Assembly: GCA_003533975.1 (NCBI GenBank)
Contig: DQCL01000166.1
Location: 1 to 7,941, forward strand
Origin: Octadecabacter sp.
GTDB lineage: Bacteria; Pseudomonadota; Alphaproteobacteria; Rhodobacterales; Rhodobacteraceae
Length of the DNA stretch: 7,941 bases
Reading direction: 5' to 3'
Part shown: positions 1-6,413 of the stretch, in pieces
Layout: the number at the start of each line of letters is the position of its first letter
Position numbering within the stretch: the stretch's first letter is position 1
Made by a program: the position numbers and the translations under genes
Notes under the pieces: generated by a model
The model's database searches: none
The model's input: only the letters and a program-made list of their open reading frames with translations
What the model was told of the DNA's origin: nothing

Positions 1-805
1 CATATGCACGGGTTTCAGTCGTAAGGTCGTCAGCGGTGACGGCAGCATCAATCGTGATGTCGCCGCGCATAAAGGCCTGACGATATGCGGCTTCTAGTGT
101 CGTAGTTGAGGAGGAGATGTAAGGGGTGAGGGTCAGATCGCGGTGATCACCAAGTCGGATAAAGTACGGCAGCTTAATGCCGGTTCCCAGATTGTTGGAC
201 GATGAAACAGTGGGGGTTAGCAAGCCCGTCGCACGTGCAAGAGTTGGGTCGGGCAGGCGCATACGTGGCAGCCAGAAAATAGGGACGCCGCCAACACGGA
301 CTGTTGCATCATCAAAGTAAAGCTGGCGTTCGTCTTGATCGTGGATCACGCGGCGGGCGCGAATTTCCCAAAGCGGAGCCTTGCCTGTTTCACAAACTTG
401 GCAGGAGGTCGCAGCGACCTGATAAAGCTGGGTGTAGCGCCCTTCGACACGATCAATTTGCGACGCTGCCATTTGCAACTGTTCGTTCAGCACCAATCGC
501 GCACCACGCAGGATGCCGTTCCTAAGCTGCGGATCGAGGGAGGCGCTGTCGGCGGTGAAGATTATCCCGTCTGCCCCCGTCACAAACAGTGGACCTTGGA
601 TGGTTAGCCTGTCTGTGGCTTGGTCAAATGTAATGCGCTGCGCTGAAAGACGTGTCCCATCGAAGAATACGTCAACGTTGCCTTGCGCAATGAGCTGTTG
701 GCCACCTGCGGGAACGAAAACGCTGTCTGCAACAAGTGTTGCGGCACCCTGAGCGGACGCCAATATGGGCAAGAGCGTGAGGAGTAATGTGAGTAAAAAG
801 CGCAT
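1..805 (-). CDS. lptD: LPS assembly outer-membrane protein LptD (partial, C-terminal part beyond window)
   Basis: Outer-membrane beta-barrel that inserts lipopolysaccharide into the outer leaflet at the end of the Lpt bridge. 268 codons are visible from an ATG at 803-805, and the frame stays open to the left edge. The first about 18 residues form a signal peptide (MRFLLTLLLTLLPILASA, predicted cut before QG) with no lipobox. Residues about 23-110 resemble the periplasmic LptA-like/OstA jellyroll (LVADSVF, LIAQGNVDVFFDG, LSAQRITFD, with repeated beta strands). A CxxC (Cys135, Cys138) precedes PLWEIRARRVIHDQDERQLY, and VPIFWLPRMRLPDPT leads into the expected barrel (ATGLLTPTV..., residues from about 192), patterns I recognise from alphaproteobacterial LptD. 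The start shares one base with the lptG stop (TGATG), and a GAGGA Shine-Dalgarno sits 6 nt upstream at 812-816. The missing barrel explains the shortness. In related genomes surA, pdxA and rsmA often follow; that cannot be seen here. Confidence 0.93.
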   Translation of the reverse strand, partial: MRFLLTLLLTLLPILASAQGAATLVADSVFVPAGGQQLIAQGNVDVFFDGTRLSAQRITFDQATDRLTIQGPLFVTGADGIIFTADSASLDPQLRNGILRGARLVLNEQLQMAASQIDRVEGRYTQLYQVAATSCQVCETGKAPLWEIRARRVIHDQDERQLYFDDATVRVGGVPIFWLPRMRLPDPTLARATGLLTPTVSSSNNLGTGIKLPYFIRLGDHRDLTLTPYISSSTTTLEAAYRQAFMRGDITIDAAVTADDLTTETRAY

Positions 806-1899
806 CAGCCGTCCTCGAGGTGCAACAAAAAGCCAAGGGAGGCTGCGATGGCCGCGATTGGCGGGGCCCATGCCGCGAGCACCGCGGGAATCTGCCCATT
901 CTCACCCAAGATTTGCGCGAAATTGCGGAGAAAGAAAAGCGCGAAACAGATCAGGATCGCAGCAAGGACCATGACACCAGTTCGACCGCCGCGTTGGTGG
1001 CGCATCGTGAAGCACGCGCCAATCAAAACCATTGAGATCAAGAACGCGGGCAGTGCCAGTTCCATCTGCAGCCAGACTTGGTGACGTGTTGCCGAAAACC
1101 CCGCAACCTCTAGTCGGGAGATGAATGCGGGAAGGTCCCATATTGGGATAGAAGAGGGGACGCCAAAGCTGTCGCGGATCTGATCCGCGGTGAGGGTGGA
1201 TGGGATGCGCAGTGTTGCGTGTGTTGTTGCCCATTGTTCTGCAACGCGGTCATCGCCCAATGGCCAAGCCTTTGCATCCGTCAATTCCCACGCACCGGTC
1301 GATAGCACCGCAGAAGCGGCTTCGATCCGTCGCGTAGGGCCGGTTTCGGGAATGAAGGTTAAGAATGTAACGTTTTGTAGTTCGGTGCCATCAAGGTTTG
1401 TTCCCGCAGCGCGGATAACGGTTTGGGTGGTGTCATTCCCTTGGCGCAACCAAAGCCCGTTTTCGGAAATAGACAGGATTGACGACTCACCAGAGCGCAG
1501 GGCGGTTTCACGGGCTTCAAATTCCTTGGAGGTCGCCGCAACAAGGGGATTAAACACGCCAATTGTAATTGCCCCGATGATGAGCGTTACAAAAAGCGGT
1601 GCAAGGAGTGCGCGCAGGGCGGATCGACCGGCGGCGCGGGTTACAACCAATTCAGAGGACCGTGATAATCCTAGGAACATCGCGAGGGTCGCCAGTGCGG
1701 TGATCAGCGGCAAGATGCCGTAAATCCCGCTTGGAAGGTTAAGCAGGCTCAACTGTAGTAATTGCCAGAAACCTGCGGTTTCGCCGAAACGTCTGAGTTG
1801 TTCGACCAGAACAATCAAGATCATCAAAATGAAGAACGAGCTGAACGTGGCGGCGAACGTCCACGCAAAACGGCGGGCAAAATAGCAGTGTAGGATCAT
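805..1899 (-). CDS. lptG: LPS export ABC transporter permease LptG
   Basis: Inner-membrane subunit of the LptB2FG transporter, which extracts LPS from the inner membrane and passes it to LptC and LptA. The 364-residue product has the YjgP/YjgQ family layout: three N-terminal membrane segments (about 12-34, 56-78, 97-118), a periplasmic beta-rich domain (about 119-270), and three C-terminal segments (about 276-298, 307-328, 337-360). LSRSSELVVTRAAG (residues 78-91) matches the cytoplasmic coupling-helix region contacting LptB. Length is usual for the family. The ATG overlaps the upstream lptF stop by four bases (ATGA, 1896-1899), so translation is probably coupled; the stop overlaps the lptD start by one base. 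LptF and LptG are homologous. I assign this one as LptG from its second position after a clear LptF and its TAGFWQLLQLSLLNLP stretch. LptB and LptC are not in the window. Confidence 0.94.
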   Translation of the reverse strand: MILHCYFARRFAWTFAATFSSFFILMILIVLVEQLRRFGETAGFWQLLQLSLLNLPSGIYGILPLITALATLAMFLGLSRSSELVVTRAAGRSALRALLAPLFVTLIIGAITIGVFNPLVAATSKEFEARETALRSGESSILSISENGLWLRQGNDTTQTVIRAAGTNLDGTELQNVTFLTFIPETGPTRRIEAASAVLSTGAWELTDAKAWPLGDDRVAEQWATTHATLRIPSTLTADQIRDSFGVPSSIPIWDLPAFISRLEVAGFSATRHQVWLQMELALPAFLISMVLIGACFTMRHQRGGRTGVMVLAAILICFALFFLRNFAQILGENGQIPAVLAAWAPPIAAIAASLGFLLHLEDG

Positions 1900-3035
1900 G
1901 CGACGCCCCCATCCGGCACCGCTTTGGGGCGGCGTTTAAAGAAATAAGGGCGCGTCGCGATGTAAAGCAACATCACGGATATGACAGTGCCGCCAATACT
2001 CGCGAGGTAAACGAAGGGCCAAAGCGCTTCCCCCCCGCGGGCAATGCTGGTGCCAGAGCTTTCGAGTACCTTCAACACAATCACGAGCCCAACCGCGAGA
2101 ACGATATATCGCCAAAGACCAAAACGGCTGAACCCGCCGACAACCAGCGCTGAAAACCCAAGAAGACCCGCGACAAAGCCTAATGCGGCTTGTGCAATGC
2201 GATCGTGACCAACGAGCTTTAGGCGCAGCGCCGTTTGGTTGGACGTCTCCATGATTTCGGGGGTCGGGTTAAGCAACGCCCATGTCGACAAGCCGTTCAC
2301 AGAGGTCGATCCCGTTGTAACCTCACCGATCAATCCGCCGACATCATAGGCGAAGTCTTCGAATTCAGTGGTAAGCAAGCGGTCGGTTTCAAAGTTTAGC
2401 GTCTGCGTCAGGCCGTCAACCATCACCAACTGCGGCCCGTTATCTGTGCGCACGAGGTATGCGCGGGCGGCTGTGTAGGTCGTGCTTTGGGTTGCTGAGG
2501 AGGATTCTGAAATGAAAACATCCAGCATCTCGCCGTTCGGGGACACCTCGCCAATGTAGAACGTTACGTCCGGAGAAGGGGTCAGAAATTCACCGGGGGT
2601 GAGGAGGCGCGCTGTCATATTTTGAGAGATTTCGGCCTGACGCAGGATCAAACGTTCTGTGGAGAGCGGCACAAGCACATGCGTAAGGATAGACATGATG
2701 AGTGCAACGATCAGGCCGAAGTAAACAACGGGCCGCGCGAGGCGAAAGGGGGAGTATCCTGTTGCCTGAACGACCGTAAGCTCTGATTCTGAGGACATAC
2801 GGTTGGTGACATATACCGCCGCAACAAATGCAGAGATCGGTAAAACCATGCGAATGATGCTGGGGAGGGACAGGGATGTGAGTTCAAGAAACACCCATGC
2901 GGACTGGCCATCTGCAATAAGCTGGTCAAACAGGCTTACAGCGCGGTTGATCCAATAGATCAGCACAAGGATGAGCGAAAAGAACCCAAACAATACAAGG
3001 CAGTGCGACAGCATATAGCGGTCAAATCTCCCCAC
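1896..3035 (-). CDS. lptF: LPS export ABC transporter permease LptF
   Basis: Partner of LptG in the LptB2FG complex of the inner membrane. I choose the GTG at 3033-3035, giving 379 residues beginning (M)GRFDRYMLSHCLVLFGFF, because family members start like this and an AAGGGGGG Shine-Dalgarno (3044-3051) lies 8 nt upstream. The frame stays open to a TTG at 3102-3104, which would add 23 residues without family character; an ATG at 3012-3014 would cut into the conserved N-terminus. Membrane segments are at about 9-30, 50-76, 101-124, then a periplasmic domain to about 278, then 279-302, 308-326 and 340-361. MSSESELTVVQATGYS (residues 80-95) is the typical coupling-helix region. It is the first gene of the minus-strand cluster and overlaps lptG by four bases. 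The tail FFKRRPKAVPDGG is basic and probably cytoplasmic. Confidence 0.94.
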   Translation of the reverse strand: MGRFDRYMLSHCLVLFGFFSLILVLIYWINRAVSLFDQLIADGQSAWVFLELTSLSLPSIIRMVLPISAFVAAVYVTNRMSSESELTVVQATGYSPFRLARPVVYFGLIVALIMSILTHVLVPLSTERLILRQAEISQNMTARLLTPGEFLTPSPDVTFYIGEVSPNGEMLDVFISESSSATQSTTYTAARAYLVRTDNGPQLVMVDGLTQTLNFETDRLLTTEFEDFAYDVGGLIGEVTTGSTSVNGLSTWALLNPTPEIMETSNQTALRLKLVGHDRIAQAALGFVAGLLGFSALVVGGFSRFGLWRYIVLAVGLVIVLKVLESSGTSIARGGEALWPFVYLASIGGTVISVMLLYIATRPYFFKRRPKAVPDGGVA

Positions 3036-3043
3036 AGCTTGTG

Positions 3044-3051
3044 CCCCCCTT
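3044..3051 (-). promoter_or_regulatory. Shine-Dalgarno that decides the lptF GTG start
   Basis: On the minus strand the bases read AAGGGGGG, 8 nt before the GTG at 3035. This is the best purine-rich site in the region and supports GTG over the upstream TTG at 3104 or the internal ATG at 3014. The G6 run is less exact than AAGGAGG. Confidence 0.65.
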
Positions 3052-3059
3052 AATTGACA

Positions 3060-3073
3060 TGCCAACAATGGCA
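3060..3073. repeat. Perfect inverted repeat TGCCA-N4-TGGCA, operator-like
   Basis: The arms are TGCCA (3060-3064) and TGGCA (3069-3073) around ACAA. It also lies inside a looser dyad, TTGACAT / ATGGCAA (3054-3060 / 3068-3074, 6 of 7 pairs). It starts one base after the TTGACA hexamer, within the spacer of the putative pepA promoter, where a bound regulator could block both directions. A 5-bp arm can arise by chance, so this is a candidate only. Confidence 0.35.
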
Positions 3074-3179
3074 ACTTGCTACCCCATTTGACGAGCGGAC
3101 CCAAGTGCTGTCTGGCCTTTGGTGAAGGCGCAAGCTACCAATTGCCTAAAGCAGAAATCCACAACCCAACAGGTGTTCC

Positions 3180-4649
3180 ATGACTGACCTTCCCAAGCTG
3201 CACATTTCCGAAACAAACTTGACCGAATTGGCGACCCGTGAAGGGGTGATTGCTATCTTCGTGACGCCCGACAATGCGTTGGATCAGAGCGCACGCAAGG
3301 TGAACGGATTGACGAAAAAGGGGATCATGCGGGCGGTGGATAATCCGCAATTTGCCAAGGCCAAAGTGGGTGAGGCTGTTGATTTGTCTTATCCAATCGG
3401 TCTGGCTGCACGCAAAGTGATTGTCGTGAAGCTGCCACGCCGCCCGTCGGTTGAGGAAGCGCGTAAGGCTGGTGCGTCTATCGCAAAGGCACGCGGTGAC
3501 GGTGATGTGCTCATCATGGGGGGCAATATCGGGCGCATGGAACAGGTCGCGCTAGGCTGTGCGCTGCGTGGGTATACGTTCACGCCGCATAAAACAGGTG
3601 ATCAGGTTGCGCTGGGCAACATTGAGCTGATGGTAAACGCGCCTGACACTGTGCAAGCGGCGTCCGATGCTGAAATGGCCGTGGCGGAAGGCGTCGTTTT
3701 CACACGTGATTTGACGAACGAGCCAGCAAACGTGCTGACCACAACGGAATTCGCAGATCGCTTGGTTGAGCTTGAAAAGCTCGGCATGAAGGTTGAGGTC
3801 TTGGAAGAAGACGCGCTTGAAAAGCTTGGTATGGGATCGTTGCTCAGTGTTGGGCACGGGTCTGCCAGCCCGTCCAAGGTTGTTGTGATGCAATGGAACG
3901 GCGGCGGCGACGAAGCGCCATTCGCGCTGGTGGGGAAGGGCGTTGTGTTTGACACAGGCGGTATTTCCCTGAAGCCAGCGGCGGGCATGGAAGACATGAC
4001 AATGGATATGGGCGGCGCTGGCGTTGTGTCTGGCGTGATGAAAACGCTGGCCCTGCGTAAAGCCAAAGCCAATGTCGTTGGGCTTGTCGGGTTGGTTGAA
4101 AACATGCCGTCTGATCGCGCAACGCGCCCCGGTGATGTCGTGAAATCCATGAAGGGCGACACAATCGAGGTCATCAACACGGACGCCGAAGGGCGTTTGG
4201 TTTTGGCCGATGTGATCTGGTACGCGCAAGAACGGTTTGAGCCAACGGGCGTCATCAATCTCGCCACGTTGACGGGAGCTGTTATTATCGCGCTTGGACA
4301 TGAGAATGCGGGTGTGTTCTCCAATCACGATGAGTTCACCAAAGGGTTTATGAAGGCCGCTTATGCCGAGGGCGAGGGCGCATGGCGGTTGCCAATGTCG
4401 GCTGCTTATGACGCCAAGTTGAAGTCGCGGATTGCTGACATGAAGAACGTTGGCGGGCGCGACGCGGGGTCGATCACGGCTGCGCAATTCATTCGTCGTT
4501 TCGTCAAAGAGGACATGCCGTGGATCCATTTGGACATTGCGGGCATGGCATCGGTGAAGGCGGAAACAGCGCTGGCACCCGCGGGGGCAACGGGTTGGGG
4601 TGTAATGGCGATTAACCGTTTCATCGCAAACGCTTACGAGGTGGAGTAA
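3180..4649 (+). CDS. pepA: Leucyl aminopeptidase PepA (M17 family)
   Basis: Cytosolic two-metal aminopeptidase that removes N-terminal residues, preferring leucine and similar side chains; hexameric in known members. 489 residues, close to the usual length of about 500. The N-terminal macro-like domain spans about 1-165 and the catalytic domain about 175-489. The active site is complete: Lys253 and Asp258 in GKGVVFDTGG, Lys265 in SLKP, Asp276 in MDMGGA, and Asp335, Glu337, Arg339 in the M17 signature NTDAEGRLVLAD. These equal the E. coli PepA ligands (K270, D275, K282, D293, D352, E354, R356, from memory) at a constant offset of 17, so the enzyme should be active. The ATG at 3180 follows AGGTG. 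It diverges from lptF and is followed 6 bp later by holC, so the two are probably co-transcribed. E. coli PepA also binds DNA; whether this one does cannot be judged from sequence. Confidence 0.97.
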   Translation: MTDLPKLHISETNLTELATREGVIAIFVTPDNALDQSARKVNGLTKKGIMRAVDNPQFAKAKVGEAVDLSYPIGLAARKVIVVKLPRRPSVEEARKAGASIAKARGDGDVLIMGGNIGRMEQVALGCALRGYTFTPHKTGDQVALGNIELMVNAPDTVQAASDAEMAVAEGVVFTRDLTNEPANVLTTTEFADRLVELEKLGMKVEVLEEDALEKLGMGSLLSVGHGSASPSKVVVMQWNGGGDEAPFALVGKGVVFDTGGISLKPAAGMEDMTMDMGGAGVVSGVMKTLALRKAKANVVGLVGLVENMPSDRATRPGDVVKSMKGDTIEVINTDAEGRLVLADVIWYAQERFEPTGVINLATLTGAVIIALGHENAGVFSNHDEFTKGFMKAAYAEGEGAWRLPMSAAYDAKLKSRIADMKNVGGRDAGSITAAQFIRRFVKEDMPWIHLDIAGMASVKAETALAPAGATGWGVMAINRFIANAYEVE

Positions 4650-4655
4650 AGGTAC

Positions 4656-5114
4656 GTGGGAGCGGCCTATTTCTACCACCTGACAAGTGCATCCTTGGAG
4701 CAGACGTTGCCTATGCTGCTTGAAAAATCTCGCGGTGCGGGATGGGCGGTGGAGGTGCGCGGCGTTGATCGGGGCGCGATGGAACGCCTTGATCACGTGC
4801 TTTGGGGCGGACCTCCAGATGCGTTTTTGGCGCATGGGCTGACGGGGGGTGAGCACGATGCGGACCAGCCGATACTGCTGACCTCGGGTGAGGACGCGGT
4901 GAACAAGGCGAGCTGCCTGATGTCTGTGCATGGCGCGGACATCAGCGCAGATGAGGTGAACGCAGCAGAGCGGGTTTGTGTGCTGTTTGACGGCCATGAT
5001 GGAGACGCGTTGGCCAAGGCGCGGACCCAATGGAAAGCCCTAACGGATGCGGGCTGTTCTGCACAATATTGGTCGCAGGATTCCGGTCGTTGGGAAAAGA
5101 AAGCCGAGAAATAG
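4656..5114 (+). CDS. holC: DNA polymerase III chi subunit HolC
   Basis: Accessory clamp-loader subunit that links the replicative polymerase to single-stranded-DNA-binding protein (SSB). 152 residues starting at GTG, 6 bp after the pepA stop; GGAG at the end of pepA (overlapping its stop region) is the likely ribosome site. The N-terminus (M)GAAYFYHLTSASLEQTLPML is typical of chi, as are LLEKSRGAGWAVEVRG, the LDHVLWGGPPDAFLAHG stretch and the PILLTSGEDAVNKASCLM strand-turn. The core Rossmann-like fold is followed by VCVLFDGHDGDALAKARTQWKAL and a variable tail ending in charged residues. Length is normal. The pepA-holC order is also that of E. coli. The usual partner psi (HolD) is, to my knowledge, restricted to some gammaproteobacteria, so this chi probably contacts the clamp loader without psi. 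The gene ends 13 bp from the facing protease gene. Confidence 0.92.
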   Translation: MGAAYFYHLTSASLEQTLPMLLEKSRGAGWAVEVRGVDRGAMERLDHVLWGGPPDAFLAHGLTGGEHDADQPILLTSGEDAVNKASCLMSVHGADISADEVNAAERVCVLFDGHDGDALAKARTQWKALTDAGCSAQYWSQDSGRWEKKAEK

Positions 5115-5118
5115 ACGA

Positions 5119-5129
5119 AGCGCGGCGCT
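5119..5129. repeat. Short GC-rich dyad between convergent genes
   Basis: AGCGC-G-GCGCT lies in the 13-bp gap between the stops of holC and the facing protease gene, overlapping the protease stop codon by two bases. It has only a one-base centre and no following T-run, so it is not a standard intrinsic terminator in either direction, but it is the only dyad seen where both transcripts must end. Confidence 0.25.
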
Positions 5130-5700
5130 AGCGGTTCAGGATCAATACATCGCGGCGAATTTCGATGCTTTCAAAGCGGCTGAGGTAGGACATGCCCAGC
5201 AGCGAGCCTTCCATGTCACCGGAATTCACGCTGGCCCGCACGCGGGTGTCGCGCATGTCACCAAGGTCAACTGTGTCGAGACGAACGGGGGCTGTTGCGA
5301 CCTCTCCGTTGGCGGTGAAGGCGGTCCCGATGTAGGCGAGGTTGTCGGGATCAAGGCCCACGCGTTCGGCGTCCTGTTGGGTTAACACCACTTGGCTGGC
5401 GCCTGTGTCGACCAAAAAATCAATGGGGACATCGTTGATCCGCAGCGTGAGCCTGAAATGATTGTCAGCCCCTTTGGGAACTTCAATACGGCTGTCGATG
5501 AAGGTCGGATCGCGTTGGACGAAGGTACTGGAAAGGGAATCCAGTTGACCGGAGAATGCGAACAAACCACCGAAAATTGCGACCCAGATCAAAGCATTAC
5601 GGAGTTGTGGGCCGCTTCTGAGGGCCGAACCAAGTAACGACAGGCCAAGAACGCCAAGGAAAGCGAGTGTGAAAAGTTGCCCTGCGTCTAGCCCGAACAT
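5128..5700 (-). CDS. Membrane-anchored retropepsin-like aspartic protease (TIGR02281 / clan AA type)
   Basis: 190 residues with two N-terminal membrane segments (about 7-27 and 36-51), a short linker, and a single retropepsin-like domain (about 75-190). The catalytic motif is FLVDTGASQVVL (Asp98-Thr99-Gly100-Ala101-Ser102), and SLLGMSYLSRF (residues 166-176) is the second conserved strand with the hydrophobic-hydrophobic-Gly element. One catalytic Asp per chain means an active enzyme should be a homodimer. Depending on helix orientation the domain would most simply face the periplasm, which is an inference. Relatives I recall are Caulobacter PerP and rickettsial APRc. No substrate can be deduced. 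The ATG is 6 bp after the marC stop, with only a weak AGG nearby, suggesting coupling to marC. This region converges with holC. The family call is firm, the physiological role unknown. Confidence 0.88.
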   Translation of the reverse strand: MFGLDAGQLFTLAFLGVLGLSLLGSALRSGPQLRNALIWVAIFGGLFAFSGQLDSLSSTFVQRDPTFIDSRIEVPKGADNHFRLTLRINDVPIDFLVDTGASQVVLTQQDAERVGLDPDNLAYIGTAFTANGEVATAPVRLDTVDLGDMRDTRVRASVNSGDMEGSLLGMSYLSRFESIEIRRDVLILNR

Positions 5701-5706
5701 CCGCGC

Positions 5707-6333
5707 CTAACTGCCCACACCGAAGGAGCTGAGTCCGTCGAGAACGAATTGCACCGAAAGCGCGGCGAGGAGCATCCCCAACAGTCGTGTCACAACAGTA
5801 ATCCCTGTCTTACCAAGCAAGCGTTCTATCGTGCTAGAGCCAAGGAATAGTATGAAAACGATGGCGAGGACGGCGAGAAGAACACCCATGACGGCGAAAA
5901 ATCCAACGGTGCCATCGGTTTGCCCGACGAGAAGGATGATTGTCGCAATCGCCCCTGGGCCTGCGATGAGAGGAATGGCGAGGGGGAAAACGGACGGGTC
6001 ATCGTCGTGGTTTTCGCCTTCTTCTTCCGCCGTGTCTTCGCGGCGTTTCTGGCGGCGTTCGAACAACATATCGAGCGCCGTGATGAACAGCAGGATACCA
6101 CCAGCGATACGAAAAGCAGGCATAGAGATGCCAGCAAACGTTAAAATGCCGGTCCCGAAAACCGCGAACAGCAGCAGGATGCCAATTGAGACAGTGCAAG
6201 ATCGGACCGCAATGGCGCGGCGTTTTTGCTGTGACATGCCGGCGGTGAGGGCGACAAAGAGGGGCGCGAGGCCGATGGGGTCAATGACCACAAAGAGCGC
6301 AACGAAGGCCGTGATGAGAAAATTGGGATCCAT
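5707..6333 (-). CDS. MarC family integral membrane protein
   Basis: Member of the MarC (UPF0056) inner-membrane family of unknown biochemical function; the old link to multiple antibiotic resistance in E. coli was not upheld, as I recall. 208 residues, normal length, with about six membrane segments: 5-25, 44-68, 73-90, 115-135, 140-165 and 180-200. Family hallmarks are FVVIDPIGLAPLF in the first helix and FPLAIPLIAGPGAIATI (residues 116-132) after the central loop, an internal repeat of the helix-Pro-Gly pattern. The loop at 92-113 is unusually charged: basic (ERRQKRR) then acidic (EDTAEEEGENHDDD). Start ATG at 6331-6333, with AAAGGA (6342-6347) 8 nt upstream as a good ribosome site. It is the first gene of a two-gene unit with the aspartic protease. 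An 80-bp gap with a direct repeat separates it from the upstream ABC-F gene. Confidence 0.9.
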   Translation of the reverse strand: MDPNFLITAFVALFVVIDPIGLAPLFVALTAGMSQQKRRAIAVRSCTVSIGILLLFAVFGTGILTFAGISMPAFRIAGGILLFITALDMLFERRQKRREDTAEEEGENHDDDPSVFPLAIPLIAGPGAIATIILLVGQTDGTVGFFAVMGVLLAVLAIVFILFLGSSTIERLLGKTGITVVTRLLGMLLAALSVQFVLDGLSSFGVGS

Positions 6334-6413
6334 GCTGACGATCCTTTACGGGCACAGCACCAGACGCAAGTGTCAGACGCTCTGCGGTGGATATTTTTGA
6401 AACAAAAGCAGGG
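6334..6413. promoter_or_regulatory. Intergenic region between ABC-F stop and marC start
   Basis: 80 bp holding the marC ribosome site (AAAGGA, 6342-6347), a direct repeat CAGACGC at 6361-6367 and 6374-6380, and an AT-rich block at 6391-6407 containing the small palindrome TTTTG-AAA-CAAAA (6395-6407). No strong -35/-10 pair and no intrinsic terminator is visible for the ABC-F gene, so read-through into marC is possible. Confidence 0.4.
6361..6380. repeat. Direct repeat CAGACGC upstream of marC
   Basis: Two exact 7-bp copies (6361-6367, 6374-6380) stand 13 bp apart, about 30-45 bp before the marC ATG. It could be a regulator half-site pair, but the spacing is not a whole helical turn and the repeat is short. 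Confidence 0.35.

Larger units (their letters stand above)
3036..3179. promoter_or_regulatory. Divergent lptF / pepA intergenic control region
   Basis: This 144-bp gap separates two divergently read genes and must hold the promoters of both lptF-lptG-lptD and pepA-holC. Plus strand: a perfect TTGACA lies at 3054-3059, and 16-17 bp downstream is a weak -10 candidate around TTGCTAC (3076-3082), giving a leader of roughly 90 nt before pepA. Minus strand: TTGGGT (3104-3099), a 17-bp spacer and TAGCAA (3081-3076) form a weak candidate for lptF. The two -10 candidates would then use the same bases. Only the TTGACA box is a strong match. The lptF candidate would start transcripts near 3069, inside the dyad. 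The pepA start has a modest AGGTG ribosome site at 3171-3175. Confidence 0.45.

Noticed and set aside
1190..1723. 177-codon plus-strand open frame inside lptG
   Set aside because: It is antisense to a coherent membrane protein; no domain and no ribosome site of note.
3036..3104. N-terminal extension of LptF from a TTG at 3102-3104
   Set aside because: The 23 added residues do not look like the family N-terminus, and the GTG at 3033-3035 has a good Shine-Dalgarno and the conserved GRFDRYML start.
3602..4324. 240-codon open frame antisense to pepA
   Set aside because: Its Ser/Thr/Pro-rich composition and lack of motifs mark it as a second shadow of pepA, conflicting with the intact M17 active-site frame.
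3552..5030. 492-codon open frame on the minus strand opposite pepA and holC
   Set aside because: It lies wholly antisense to two strongly supported genes. Its product is rich in His, Arg, Cys and Gln in a way typical of a shadow frame and has no recognisable domain.
5831..6400. 189-codon plus-strand open frame opposite marC
   Set aside because: The product is a Met/Arg/Ser-rich shadow of the MarC helices, and MarC itself carries clear family motifs.
6395..6407. TTTTG-AAA-CAAAA as an intrinsic terminator of the ABC-F gene
   Set aside because: The stem is five pairs, mostly A-T, with no following T-run on the minus strand, so it is too weak for a standard terminator.
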